This document shows positions 15,836 to 24,103 of a stretch of 64,000 nt of DNA, piece by piece (within the stretch, counting starts at the first letter, position 1; each line of letters starts with the position of its first letter). Under the pieces are notes generated by a model. The model was not told the DNA's origin. It made no database searches and saw only the letters and a program-made list of their open reading frames with translations. The translations under genes and the position numbers were made by a program. Origin of the DNA: Paenibacillus sp. NEAU-GSW1 (GTDB lineage: Bacteria; Bacillota; Bacilli; Paenibacillales; Paenibacillaceae); the NCBI RefSeq assembly GCF_009737085.1, contig NZ_WOVL01000009.1, forward strand, positions 62,001 to 126,000, in the 5' to 3' direction.

Positions 15836-16180
15836 AAGTCTTTTCCTCCTTAATATTGTGGGTAGTTCTGCACCGTGGGCAGTAGTAAACGTCTCCAAGT
15901 GCGAGCGCGATAACGGCTTTCGCTTGTCTGCTGAGTCCTTGGGTTTTTCTTCTCCAGAAGTTGCATTCCATGGTATACCAAGCCTTTCCATGATAAGTCG
16001 TTGGTTATGAACGTATTCTTTAACCTCTGAATCATCCTCCAGAAGCCAAGGGATATAGCGGCGAAGCTTCTTCTTGACTATCCGCTGCTTCAATAATACG
16101 AATACGGCTGTGCCTAATGCGGTTAAGCTGAATCCGTTTTTCCAAAGGGCGTGAGCCAATTCGATGATGATATCGTACAT
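15822..16180 (-). pseudogene. Frameshifted membrane/zinc-ribbon lysis-module protein
   Basis: From the ATG at 16180 (AGGTG upstream) the frame gives a membrane helix (GFSLTALGTAVFVLL), a basic stretch and EVKEYVHNQRLIMERLG. Near a five-base homopolymer at 15944-15948 the protein-like reading switches to another frame: TQGLSRQAKAVIALALG, then VYYCPRCRTTHNIKEE and a stop at 15822 that overlaps the holin start by 14 bases. Joined, this would be about 118 residues: anchor, linker and a zinc knuckle. Either one base is missing, or a -1 slip on AAA fuses the halves. Without a shift the first frame runs on into the holin gene. Confidence 0.55.
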
Positions 16181-16301
16181 AGTGCACCTGCCTGTATAGC
16201 AGTTTGTCGTAAGTGTCGCGGTCAACAAAAAGAGCGATAAGGCGTAAGGCCTCGTCGCTCAGTGGTGAGTCTAGATATTCGGATTCGTCAAAGACAAGCA
16301 T
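16032..16301 (-). CDS. Small hypothetical protein upstream of lysis genes
   Basis: The start at 16301 has GGAG 9 bases upstream. The first ~45 residues look real (MLVFDESEYLDSPLSDEALR, then LIALFVDRDTYDKLLYR), acidic and helical. The frame then overlaps the next gene by 149 bases and becomes arginine/histidine-rich, so the C-terminus is doubtful. I do not recognise a family. Confidence 0.4.
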   Translation of the reverse strand: MLVFDESEYLDSPLSDEALRLIALFVDRDTYDKLLYRQVHYVRYHHRIGSRPLEKRIQLNRIRHSRIRIIEAADSQEEASPLYPLASGG

Positions 16302-16319
16302 AAGCATCAGCTCCAATAG

Positions 16320-16347
16320 AAAAAGCCGCAGGGATGCTTTCCCATAC
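16320..16347 (-). terminator. Leftward terminator upstream of the lysis module
   Basis: Read leftward: AGCCG-TAT-GGGA-AAGCA-TCCC-TG-CGGCT followed by TTTTT. It lies between a 12-codon ORF and the lysis genes. Confidence 0.65.
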
Positions 16348-16371
16348 GGCTCGATATGATTTTATTCGATT

Positions 16372-16410
16372 CTAGCGGATTTGTAAATATCTAGGTGCAT
16401 CTCTAGCCAT
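16372..16410 (-). other. 12-codon leader ORF with a strong ribosome site
   Basis: ATG at 16410 preceded by TATAGGAGGACGAAA, encoding MARDAPRYLQIR and a TAG stop. A terminator follows 24 bases later, then the lysis genes. It may be a leader peptide or the remnant of a longer gene. Confidence 0.4.
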
Positions 16411-16442
16411 TTTCGTCCTCCTATATAGGCAAAATGTAGTAA

Positions 16443-16472
16443 TTGTAGTAGAATTGTGTCGATTAGTATAAA
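16443..16472 (+). promoter_or_regulatory. Promoter of the plus-strand cassette
   Basis: TTGTAG (16443-16448), an 18-base spacer and TATAAA (16467-16472), directly before AAGGAG and the ATG at 16485. Confidence 0.5.
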
Positions 16473-16484
16473 GGAGCGTGTTGT

Positions 16485-16790
16485 ATGGGAAGTAATTACA
16501 TAATAACTTTTGAAAAGGATCCGCAGCATAGACGGCATCTAGTTACCCATGTTATGACTAATCTTCATAGGGATATTGCAGTTATTGATCTTTGTGAAGA
16601 AACTTTGACTCATCCAAGGGGATATTCGATTTCACCTGATGGAGAAGTAGACTCGTTTCCACCCGAGTCAAATCTTATTAACATGATACATACAACGATT
16701 AACATTCAACCCGATCAACTTCCTTTCATCATACAATCTCTGCAAAACCTATATGATAATTACAAAGAAAATAAACACAATGGTGGGTGA
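16485..16790 (+). CDS. Hypothetical protein, first gene of the two-gene cassette
   Basis: A 101-residue soluble protein with a good AAGGAGCGTGTTGT-ATG start. No family is recognised. Visible parts are a start reading NYIITFEKDPQHRRHLVTHV, a hydrophobic core AVIDLCEETL, and a C-terminal helix QLPFIIQSLQNLYDNYKEN. Its stop overlaps the next start (GTGA), so the pair is translationally coupled. Base composition is AT-rich compared with the flanking late genes, and the strand is opposite. Both features suggest a recently acquired moron expressed in the lysogen. Confidence 0.7.
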   Translation: MGSNYIITFEKDPQHRRHLVTHVMTNLHRDIAVIDLCEETLTHPRGYSISPDGEVDSFPPESNLINMIHTTINIQPDQLPFIIQSLQNLYDNYKENKHNGG

Positions 16791-17350
16791 GTTGGTTGTC
16801 AAAAATAGTCCCCGATATTCACCGACTTATTGAAACAATTTCATCACGACAACTTTACCCTTTCCGTCAATGGATTGACTATGCTACACTTGAAATAAAA
16901 GGAATTACCAATGAACAGGAACAACTAAAAGAAGCTTTAAAGCAACTTTCAATTGAAATGTACTTCGCCTCTAGTAAGGAAGGTGATCATATGAGTGAAA
17001 CATTAGCCATCATAAAAGATAAAGTTGATACTATAGAAGGCAATGTAAATGCCTTGAACGTAAATCTGGGTAAAATTGAGACTGAAATGAAATTTCGTTT
17101 CAATGCTATCGAAGAAACGTTGAAGACAATATCCTCCAAGCTCGATAACATACCTAGTAAAGATTATATCCAAAAGGAGATACAAACTCCTGCAGCAACT
17201 ATAAACACTCAATTAGTTGAAGTTAAAAAGGATATTGAATTCTTAAAAACTAAAAGCAGCGACTCTGTAACAAACAGAAAATTTTGGATTGGAATTGCTG
17301 TCTCTTCCGTTGCAGCCATAGTAGCCATTTACAAGATCGTAGTTGGTTAA
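16787..17350 (+). CDS. Coiled-coil protein with C-terminal membrane anchor, second cassette gene
   Basis: GTG start overlapping the upstream stop. The 187 residues comprise an N-terminal helical domain (SKIVPDIHRLIETISSRQLY), a long heptad-like coiled coil at about 60-155 (IKDKVDTIEGNVNALNVNLG, then KIETEMKFRFNAIEETLKTI) and one C-terminal membrane helix (FWIGIAVSSVAAIVAIYKIV). The order resembles XhlA-type holin-associated proteins. The constitutive-looking promoter and the coupled partner gene suggest a role in the lysogen, such as blocking superinfection. This is inference. Confidence 0.7.
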   Translation: MSWLSKIVPDIHRLIETISSRQLYPFRQWIDYATLEIKGITNEQEQLKEALKQLSIEMYFASSKEGDHMSETLAIIKDKVDTIEGNVNALNVNLGKIETEMKFRFNAIEETLKTISSKLDNIPSKDYIQKEIQTPAATINTQLVEVKKDIEFLKTKSSDSVTNRKFWIGIAVSSVAAIVAIYKIVVG

Positions 17351-17352
17351 CA

Positions 17353-17388
17353 AAAAAGACACCCCTTAGAGGTGTCTTTTTTGTTATC
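17353..17388. terminator. Bidirectional terminator
   Basis: AAAAAAGACACC-CCTTAGA-GGTGTCTTTTTT, directly after the coiled-coil gene. It can also stop leftward late transcripts before the cassette. Confidence 0.9.
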
Positions 17389-17468
17389 TTGCTCTTCCTA
17401 ACAAGTAAAGAAAGCAATAGATTACAATAATAAATATGACTAAACCCCACGACATGAAAGAGCCCCTC

Positions 17469-20400
17469 CTACTTAGGTACGCCCAATTCCTCTAGGCGCT
17501 TAATTCCCTGTATGCGTAGCATGTTAATGTTACGTTGCACATCTCGGAGTTGATCGGCGCGTTCCTTGGCGGTTAGCGTTGTGTCTTTGGTGATCTCTTT
17601 CTTCATGGCGTTAAGTTCCGAAATGGCTTTGTTCAGGCTGCCTTTTTTCATGCTCGTGACTTCATCATAAGCCCTTTGATACCACGTTGGCAATGGCGTA
17701 TCTTTTCTATCGCTGATCGCTTTTGTATCGGATACCTTTTCCAACCGGCTATAATAGTCCTCAGAAATGTTATTGCGCATAACTGGATCTTCAAGAAGTT
17801 TGATCCTTGCGTTCACCTGGTCTATAAAGTTGCCTTCTATATCTCCCTTGCCGACATCAGACGTAAGGGGCAAACCAATCTTCGCAATATCGCCGCCGAA
17901 TTTATTGGCGATATAGTCGAAAGTGAAAGCATCAATACCTAGGTTCTCAGCCGCCCATTTTGCAGCAGCGCTGGACGTTTCGTCGTATTGCAATTGCGTT
18001 GGATCGTCTTGATACTCTCTCGGTACAATATCGCCACCGAAATAATTTTTTCCTGTTGTAGCAGCAATAATCGGTTCTAAAACAGTGCCGCCAGCCGTCT
18101 TAACTCCTGCCTCTTTGAGATCAACCATTCTGCCCGGAGTGGTAAACGCTGCGGCCGGACCCGATAAAACAGATGGTAAAAACGAATCAAGGCCGGCTTG
18201 AACATTTTCTTTTGCATTAGGCATTGATTCTTTATCCTTTGCCCATTTGTAGAAGTTTAGAACTTGGTCGGCAATGTATGCGTCTGATGGCTCCACCGGA
18301 ATTGTCACGAATTTTCCGTCTGCGTTCTTCCATACAGGTATCCCCTTTTCAAACTTGCTGCGTTGTTGATAGTCGGGATCGTTCTTAAATTGCTCATAGG
18401 CATATATCTTCGCAGCAGCGATAGAAGCGACTAGCGCAGAAGCGGAAATAGGCTGTTCCTTAAACCGCTTTGCAATCCTATATGTCCCTTGAATTGCGGC
18501 ATTTGTATAAGGTGCTACGGCTTCAATACCCTGTGTTTTTGCGCCTCTACGAGACCAGTTAACCGTAGCTTCCCTGCCAGCGTCCAAAGCTCTGCGGACG
18601 TTCTGAGGTGTTTTATTCCATCCCGACTTTCGCATCTCCGCAGCGTATGCAGCAATCCTTGGAATGTTCTCCATTGCATCCCCTAACTCCTTCAATGGCC
18701 GCATCGGGTTATATTTAACAACCTGTTTTGCGATGTTGCGTCCTGATAATATAGGGTCTCTCGTAATGTCACGCGATGCCGCACGTATGCGACTATCTCC
18801 TTTCAAATACGCCTCGTACCCACCGCCGGCGCGATAATATTCCCTAGCCAATCGTCCCAAACGTTCTGAACCTGGGATGAAAGATGGCAACCAGTCCCCA
18901 ATTTGACTAACAAGTGCATGGGAAATGTCTTGAAAGAAGTGCAACTTGTCATTAGACTGCGCCAATGCCACAGGAAGATCACGAAATGCCAGCCTCGCCC
19001 CTTGAAGCGGTGCAAGTAATCCTGTTGCAGATTGCTTGATGCCGCGCGAAATGGTGTCCGCAATCCTCATGAATCCCTCTAGTTGGTTAGGTGTAATACC
19101 ATCGATTGCCTTCAATAGGCTAGGGTCCATGACTCGCATCTTAACCGGTTCGCCGTTTACCATGACAGTGACGATATTATCCGTTGTCTTACCGGATTGG
19201 TTTGCCTTCTTCCAAAGATGGTTCATTTCGTCATTAAGAAGGTCTGCAATTCCGTCTACGCCGTTTTCTGCAATTGCATCGTTGATCGTCTTAAGAGTTG
19301 CTTGCTTCGCGTCTGCCGCTTCTTCGACGATTTCCATAACGCCGCCATAACGCTCAGGATTAGCTTGTACAGCCTTGTAAAGCTCCTGCATGGCACGATT
19401 ACGCATCATGGCATTGTATGACGATGCTGTCGTTTCAATCATTCCCTGCGCCGGATCAATGATTTTTCGTCCGCTACCTACTGCGCGTTTGATCGGCCCT
19501 TTTTGTCCACTGAACCCTGCTGAACCTGTATTAAGCGCAAGTTTTCGACCCAATCCTAGTTTCGGTTGCTGACGGAACATAGGCGTATAGTTCGGGTTTG
19601 TGTGTCTCAGCGTGTCAATTAGTTGTTGAGAAGATATCCCACTTTGTACCCATAAATCTTGACGATTACGGTTGAACTGGTTCCACTCCGTACCAAACTC
19701 TTTAAGCCACGGATATTGCTGCTCTAGTTTCGTTACAAGCGCTTCCGCTTCTTTGGACGTTTGTGGGAACCATTGTTCCTTTCCGTATACCTGCTGTTGA
19801 CGGTCCATGCGGTTAATCGCATCACGAGCAATAAGGTAACGATCTGCAACGTGCTTCTGTCCTCTTGGAACGGTTGAATATACTTCGGCAAGGGAGTTGC
19901 CGATCACGTTACCTTCAAGGTCTACGAGCTTGTCTTTGATCGCGATATTAGCAAGGTTGTTTGCCCTTGTGGAGTCCATAGCAGCATCATATGTTTGTTC
20001 GTTAATCTTACGGAATGGAGAAAAACGATCAATGTAATCTTGATTAGTTTTCTCCGTAAATTCTCGCGCTTTATCCATCAATGCCAGAGGTTCGCGAGAA
20101 TTACTAACAACTTGTGTGTCAATCAACTCTTTTGTCTTTTTCCCCGGCGTTACCCCGACACCTTGATTTCCAAACAACTTGGTAAACCAATGCTCTTTAG
20201 GGGCTTGTAATTCTTTTGCGTTTGATGCCATGATTCCTTTTTCAGCTATTGCCGCAGCTTGTTCTGGCGCTGCACTTAACCCCTTCAAAGTATTAACCGG
20301 GGATTCGGCTACTTTATCTGGAATAATGGGCTGTTTGGTTTTATCTGTATTCGCATCCAAATTAGGGAAAGGTTTTAATGCACGTCCAAGTGAACTTATG

Positions 20401-21206
20401 AATGGGTCAGCGATTCCCCCAGTTGCAGCATCTATGCCAACATCCTTTAATCGTTCAGCTAATGTCTGCTTATCTGGATTTTGCAGTTCATCAATAAGTT
20501 CCCTAGGTGTTCCATACAAAGCACCGGACGCAACCCCTGTGAGAGCTTCACCAGCCACTTTACCCGTTGTATTAGCACCAATCTTAGTTAACGCGCCAGC
20601 CTGTGGAGAAAGCCTGTTGGCTAATGGACTAACTATTTTCTCGCCTAATGATGGTAATTTAGAAACTAATGGTTTAGTTGCCCTCGCTGCAAGCCGATAC
20701 GACCCAGCGCCTGCCCCCAACTCTCCCACGAGACCTGACACTTCCTTAGCCACCCTCGTTTTCTTTTCATCCAAGGGAGGACTTTTTGTCGCATCAGCGG
20801 TGTATCCCTCAAACCAATCCGTAAATTTATCGGTACCGCCAAATGTAATACGGTCGAGGATCTCACCAATACCACCTGCTGCTGCAGTTGCTAAACCTTT
20901 TGATTTATACTGAGGTTCATCATTCCGTTCGTATCGCTTCGTATTTTCAACCTGCTCACTAAAAGAAGGAAGTCGCGATTTAAGCGACTCCCTTCCAATT
21001 TGGGTTTTAAGTTTTGACGGACTGGTTACCTTCTTCGTATTCTCCAACTGCTGGAAAGGAGAGCCGAAATTGGCGGTAGCTTTTTTCGAAGGAGTATCAT
21101 TATACTCTCCGCGCCTTCTTCTCTCCTCGGATTCTTTTATTGACTGCTGCCTCTCGGCTTCTCTTTTTTCGGCGATTTCTTTTCGTCTTTGATCAAATAT
21201 ACTCAT
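17469..21206 (-). CDS. Very large virion protein, LPD38/ejection-protein-like
   Basis: A 1245-residue protein, the largest of the phage, starting at the ATG at 21206 (AGGAGG, 6-base spacing). The first ~60 residues are highly charged and helical (RKEIAEKREAERQQSIKESE). The middle contains a glycine-rich GLATAAAGGIGEILDRITFG segment and amphipathic helices. The region around residues 690-950 (GIKQSATGLLAPLQGARLAF, SRRGAKTQGIEAVAPYTNAA) resembles the LPD38 'large polyvalent protein associated' domain found in podoviral inner-core proteins. It is probably packed in the head and ejected with the DNA. I see no lysozyme or peptidase motif. Confidence 0.7.
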   Translation of the reverse strand: MSIFDQRRKEIAEKREAERQQSIKESEERRRRGEYNDTPSKKATANFGSPFQQLENTKKVTSPSKLKTQIGRESLKSRLPSFSEQVENTKRYERNDEPQYKSKGLATAAAGGIGEILDRITFGGTDKFTDWFEGYTADATKSPPLDEKKTRVAKEVSGLVGELGAGAGSYRLAARATKPLVSKLPSLGEKIVSPLANRLSPQAGALTKIGANTTGKVAGEALTGVASGALYGTPRELIDELQNPDKQTLAERLKDVGIDAATGGIADPFISSLGRALKPFPNLDANTDKTKQPIIPDKVAESPVNTLKGLSAAPEQAAAIAEKGIMASNAKELQAPKEHWFTKLFGNQGVGVTPGKKTKELIDTQVVSNSREPLALMDKAREFTEKTNQDYIDRFSPFRKINEQTYDAAMDSTRANNLANIAIKDKLVDLEGNVIGNSLAEVYSTVPRGQKHVADRYLIARDAINRMDRQQQVYGKEQWFPQTSKEAEALVTKLEQQYPWLKEFGTEWNQFNRNRQDLWVQSGISSQQLIDTLRHTNPNYTPMFRQQPKLGLGRKLALNTGSAGFSGQKGPIKRAVGSGRKIIDPAQGMIETTASSYNAMMRNRAMQELYKAVQANPERYGGVMEIVEEAADAKQATLKTINDAIAENGVDGIADLLNDEMNHLWKKANQSGKTTDNIVTVMVNGEPVKMRVMDPSLLKAIDGITPNQLEGFMRIADTISRGIKQSATGLLAPLQGARLAFRDLPVALAQSNDKLHFFQDISHALVSQIGDWLPSFIPGSERLGRLAREYYRAGGGYEAYLKGDSRIRAASRDITRDPILSGRNIAKQVVKYNPMRPLKELGDAMENIPRIAAYAAEMRKSGWNKTPQNVRRALDAGREATVNWSRRGAKTQGIEAVAPYTNAAIQGTYRIAKRFKEQPISASALVASIAAAKIYAYEQFKNDPDYQQRSKFEKGIPVWKNADGKFVTIPVEPSDAYIADQVLNFYKWAKDKESMPNAKENVQAGLDSFLPSVLSGPAAAFTTPGRMVDLKEAGVKTAGGTVLEPIIAATTGKNYFGGDIVPREYQDDPTQLQYDETSSAAAKWAAENLGIDAFTFDYIANKFGGDIAKIGLPLTSDVGKGDIEGNFIDQVNARIKLLEDPVMRNNISEDYYSRLEKVSDTKAISDRKDTPLPTWYQRAYDEVTSMKKGSLNKAISELNAMKKEITKDTTLTAKERADQLRDVQRNINMLRIQGIKRLEELGVPK

Positions 21207-21216
21207 TGGGTACCTC

Positions 21217-22752
21217 CTATTCCGGAAGTGAGATTCCAAAGCGTTTGAAAAGTTTGATTATATCCTTATCCGATAAGTTCGGATTAGCTAAGATGTTGGT
21301 TTCTATCCATTCGAGCTGACTCGCTGTTATTTTACCGCCAGCTCCTTCTTTACTATCTACAATTGGCCCCGCCGTTTTTGTCCCGCCTGGTAGATTTTTC
21401 AGGAGCCAAGTTTCCATAGTTGATGATGTTTTAGGCTTGTTCAAATCCGCGATAATGGCAGTATCTGACGAACCTTTAGTGCTCTTAGAGCCTCCAGAGC
21501 CTCCACCTGAGGCTTTTCTACTGGCTAACCCATAGTCTCGATCACTTTCAAGAACGCCTCTGTCATACGCTCGATCACTTTCGAAAACGTTCCTATTATA
21601 GCCCCTATCGCTTTCGAATACGCCACGGTCATAGTTGCGATCATCTACGTATACTCCACGATCATAATTACGGTCATCTTCATAGACCCCTCGATCATAG
21701 TTCCGGTCGTCCTCGTACACGCCGCGGTTGTAATTCCTATCATCAACGAAATTATTACGGTTGAATTGCTCGCGTGCAAACGTAGGGTTTCCGTTAAAAT
21801 ATCCGGTCATATTGGCTGAATCCATTGTTTTTCCCCAGTCAAACGATTGACCCGCCATAGTACGTTGGCCGTTCAGATAACCAGTGAGATTAGCCATATC
21901 TGTCGCCTTGCCCCAATCAAATTGCCTACCGGCTAACGTCGACTGACCATTATAATTGCCCATCATATTCGCTATTTGTAATGCCCTGTCTTTGTCGATA
22001 TTGGACTGGTTTTGCAACTGCTGTGCCATATTCATGTCAATATTAGCGATGTTTGCAGCCAGTTGATTGTTAATGGAGTTTAGGTCGTTTGAACGTGCCG
22101 CATTCTGTTGAAGGGTAGCGGTTATGTTCTCACCAGATGCACCAAGACCACGATTAGCCATCAACTCTTGCAGTCCTTGTGCGTTTTGCAAGTTAACTGC
22201 ATCGGTCTGGTTCCGTGAATCGTAGGCCGCTTGATTGGCTTGTTTGACTGCTAAATCTCGCATCTGACGGATATAGTTGTTTGAAGAATTGTCCGATCCT
22301 TCCGTTACACCTTGAGCACCTTGTGCATTAACCATTCCCTGTAGTCGTTTAATATACGCGTCTTGTTGTGATGTATCCAATCCTTGTGCTGCCATATCAC
22401 TCTGAACTTGCAATGCTCGTTGTAAATCTTGACCGGCAAAAGCAGGATCATCCTTCAACCGCTGTTCATTCGCTGTCACGGCCGCACGTCCGGCCGCATT
22501 CGTATTGTTATAGTCGATTCCGCCTTTATAATTCGCTACTGGAACACTAAGTTGCGTCTTATTAAATGATTGCGGTTGAACTTGAGTGGGGACTGCGTTG
22601 GGTTTGATGACGGCAGGAGTAGCCGCACCAGTTCCAGTGGTAGGAGGTGCCATTGTATTCAATTTGTTTAACGACATATTTTGTGACATACTCGGAGGTT
22701 TATTTTTCATATTCTTGACGGCTTGCAGCTTAGTTAAGTCTGCTATTACCAT
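21217..22752 (-). CDS. Repeat-containing virion protein
   Basis: A 511-residue, Asn/Gln/Asp-rich protein just upstream of the giant protein. Residues ~275-330 hold three ~24-residue repeats of the type YxNGQxTxAGxxFDWGKxxD. Residues ~333-410 hold seven 11-residue repeats (consensus VYEDDRNYDRG). A Gly/Ser linker and a small helical C-domain ending ANPNLSDKDIIKLFKRFGI follow. It is likely an internal or tail structural protein. There is no enzymatic motif. Confidence 0.7.
   Translation of the reverse strand: MVIADLTKLQAVKNMKNKPPSMSQNMSLNKLNTMAPPTTGTGAATPAVIKPNAVPTQVQPQSFNKTQLSVPVANYKGGIDYNNTNAAGRAAVTANEQRLKDDPAFAGQDLQRALQVQSDMAAQGLDTSQQDAYIKRLQGMVNAQGAQGVTEGSDNSSNNYIRQMRDLAVKQANQAAYDSRNQTDAVNLQNAQGLQELMANRGLGASGENITATLQQNAARSNDLNSINNQLAANIANIDMNMAQQLQNQSNIDKDRALQIANMMGNYNGQSTLAGRQFDWGKATDMANLTGYLNGQRTMAGQSFDWGKTMDSANMTGYFNGNPTFAREQFNRNNFVDDRNYNRGVYEDDRNYDRGVYEDDRNYDRGVYVDDRNYDRGVFESDRGYNRNVFESDRAYDRGVLESDRDYGLASRKASGGGSGGSKSTKGSSDTAIIADLNKPKTSSTMETWLLKNLPGGTKTAGPIVDSKEGAGGKITASQLEWIETNILANPNLSDKDIIKLFKRFGISLPE
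21526..21754 (-). repeat. Seven 33-bp coding repeats
   Basis: In-frame tandem units encoding (V/F)(Y/F/L)(E/V)(D/S)DR(N/G/A/D)Y(D/N)R(G/N). The DNA units have diverged at third positions, so the array is not very recent. Confidence 0.85.
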
Positions 22753-22763
22753 ATTTTTCCCTC

Positions 22764-22916
22764 CTACTCAATTTTGATATCAAAATGCTTGATAATTACG
22801 TCAAGCTTAGCTTCAATCCGTTCGAGTTGATCAGAGGATTCAGCTTTCTGTTCTAGCGCACTTTTTACTTTTCGAATCTTAATGCCGCCGCTGGTTTGTT
22901 CGATTTCATTAGGCAT
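22764..22916 (-). CDS. Small helical protein, 50 aa
   Basis: ATG at 22916 overlapping the stop of the upstream gene, with GGGGAG 10 bases before. The product (start MPNEIEQTSGGIKIRKVKSA, end DVIIKHFDIKIE) is charged and mostly helical. It sits in the virion operon and has no known family. Confidence 0.55.
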   Translation of the reverse strand: MPNEIEQTSGGIKIRKVKSALEQKAESSDQLERIEAKLDVIIKHFDIKIE

Positions 22917-23229
22917 TGACAATCAACTCCCCGTTAGCAAGATCGGCGTTTACGGTGCGCACCGTGTACGTCCCCGGATCCACGTCAAATTCCATCGTAG
23001 CCACGCCGTTGATCGCGTTTGTTGTGAACGTTGACCCTTCAACTTCAAACGTCACAGGATCGTTGTAGCCGAATTGTACGATGCCCTCGTAATTAAGCAC
23101 CGTTGCCGTTATATGCGTGCCTGTAAAGGCTAATTCTGTTCGTTTAGTCATACCTATCAATTTTGTAATTGATGCGCCATCTTCTGTTGTCTCAGTTTCA
23201 TAAACATAATTTCCTTCGATTGTTTTCAT
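22909..23229 (-). CDS. Beta-rich small virion protein, 106 aa
   Basis: The start at 23229 has AGTAGGTG 5 bases upstream. The sequence alternates polar and hydrophobic residues throughout, ending DVDPGTYTVRTVNADLANG. This suggests an immunoglobulin-like beta sandwich as found in phage decoration or fibre proteins. The stop overlaps the next start. Confidence 0.6.
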   Translation of the reverse strand: MKTIEGNYVYETETTEDGASITKLIGMTKRTELAFTGTHITATVLNYEGIVQFGYNDPVTFEVEGSTFTTNAINGVATMEFDVDPGTYTVRTVNADLANGELIVNA

Positions 23230-23236
23230 GTCACAC

Positions 23237-23662
23237 CTACTTCCCATAGATTAATGATGCCGTCACTATTATGCTAGATGCCGTTGTAGTGTCAGCGACA
23301 TAAAGAACGATTTTTTTGAAGCGCAAAAACATGTTCGTGCGATAGCCGTAGAAGTTTATTCCAGCTGGTAAGCCGCTATAATGTATGGAAGCATTGTACA
23401 CACGTACCGCATTACCCCCTGATGCTGTATGAAAGGTATATTGCACCCCATCCACTTCTAAAATTGCAAAATGTGAGTCTGATCCATTTGCCGTCATTTC
23501 AAATTGGGTTAATATCCCTACATTTTCATTTATCTCTAGTATTTTAACCGGCGTTGTTCCAATTGATGTAGCAGGCGTTGCAACGTCCAACGCCCTAAAA
23601 ATTAATCCAGATGAGAAAGAATCACTCATTGATGGGTTAGAAGGTTGTGGTATCATCCCCAT
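23237..23662 (-). CDS. Beta-structured virion protein, paralog A (141 aa)
   Basis: AGGAGG lies 8 bases before the ATG at 23662. It aligns by eye with the next gene upstream: VKILEINENVGILTQFEM against VFVLEVQGGGVITDFSL, and RFKKIVLYVAD against LFKRIEVLLAT. The ends ASLIYGK and CNIVYSTRR also align. Equal length and adjacent position indicate a tandem duplication. It is probably a tail or head-surface protein. Confidence 0.65.
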   Translation of the reverse strand: MGMIPQPSNPSMSDSFSSGLIFRALDVATPATSIGTTPVKILEINENVGILTQFEMTANGSDSHFAILEVDGVQYTFHTASGGNAVRVYNASIHYSGLPAGINFYGYRTNMFLRFKKIVLYVADTTTASSIIVTASLIYGK

Positions 23663-23667
23663 TTCAA

Positions 23668-24093
23668 TTACCTCCTAGTAGAATAAACAATATTACATGT
23701 AACCGATGCATTGGCTGATGTTCCAGATACAGTAGCAAGCAATACTTCAATTCTCTTAAAGAGAAATGGCCCTGAAAATTGTATAGCCCTGTTATCATTT
23801 GCCGATGCGTTCGCGAAAATAGCAGCTGTTAAAAATCTGCGCCATTGTCTATCGGTTACAAACTGTCCTAGCGTATATGTGAATTCATCAATTTTAATAG
23901 TTGTCAGTAATGTGACGCCTGTTCCTCCTGCAAGTAATGAAAAATCCGTTATCACTCCACCACCCTGTACTTCTAATACAAAAACACTTGTAGGTGTTGT
24001 TGTTGCGGTGAATAAACTTGTTGTTGTATTAAAGGTGTTCATCCGGAGTGTGTTCAACCTGGCAACTTGGATTGGCTCATATATCATCGTCAT
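23668..24093 (-). CDS. Beta-structured virion protein, paralog B (141 aa)
   Basis: The start at 24093 follows GTAGGGGTGAT; this is preferred to an ATG at 24129 inside the upstream gene. Threonine-rich start (NTFNTTTSLFTATTTPTSVF), then the strand pattern shared with paralog A. No enzymatic motifs are present. Confidence 0.65.
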   Translation of the reverse strand: MTMIYEPIQVARLNTLRMNTFNTTTSLFTATTTPTSVFVLEVQGGGVITDFSLLAGGTGVTLLTTIKIDEFTYTLGQFVTDRQWRRFLTAAIFANASANDNRAIQFSGPFLFKRIEVLLATVSGTSANASVTCNIVYSTRR

Positions 24094-24103
24094 AGGATCA
24101 CCC

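Noticed and set aside
15626-16228. Single 200-residue fusion of the membrane protein and holin
   Set aside because: A strong internal ribosome site, and an overlapping zinc-ribbon reading frame ending at the holin start, argue for separate genes with a frameshift.
21526-21754. Regular 33-bp repeats as a possible CRISPR array
   Set aside because: The repeats are contiguous, in frame and encode an 11-residue protein repeat. There are no spacers and no cas genes.
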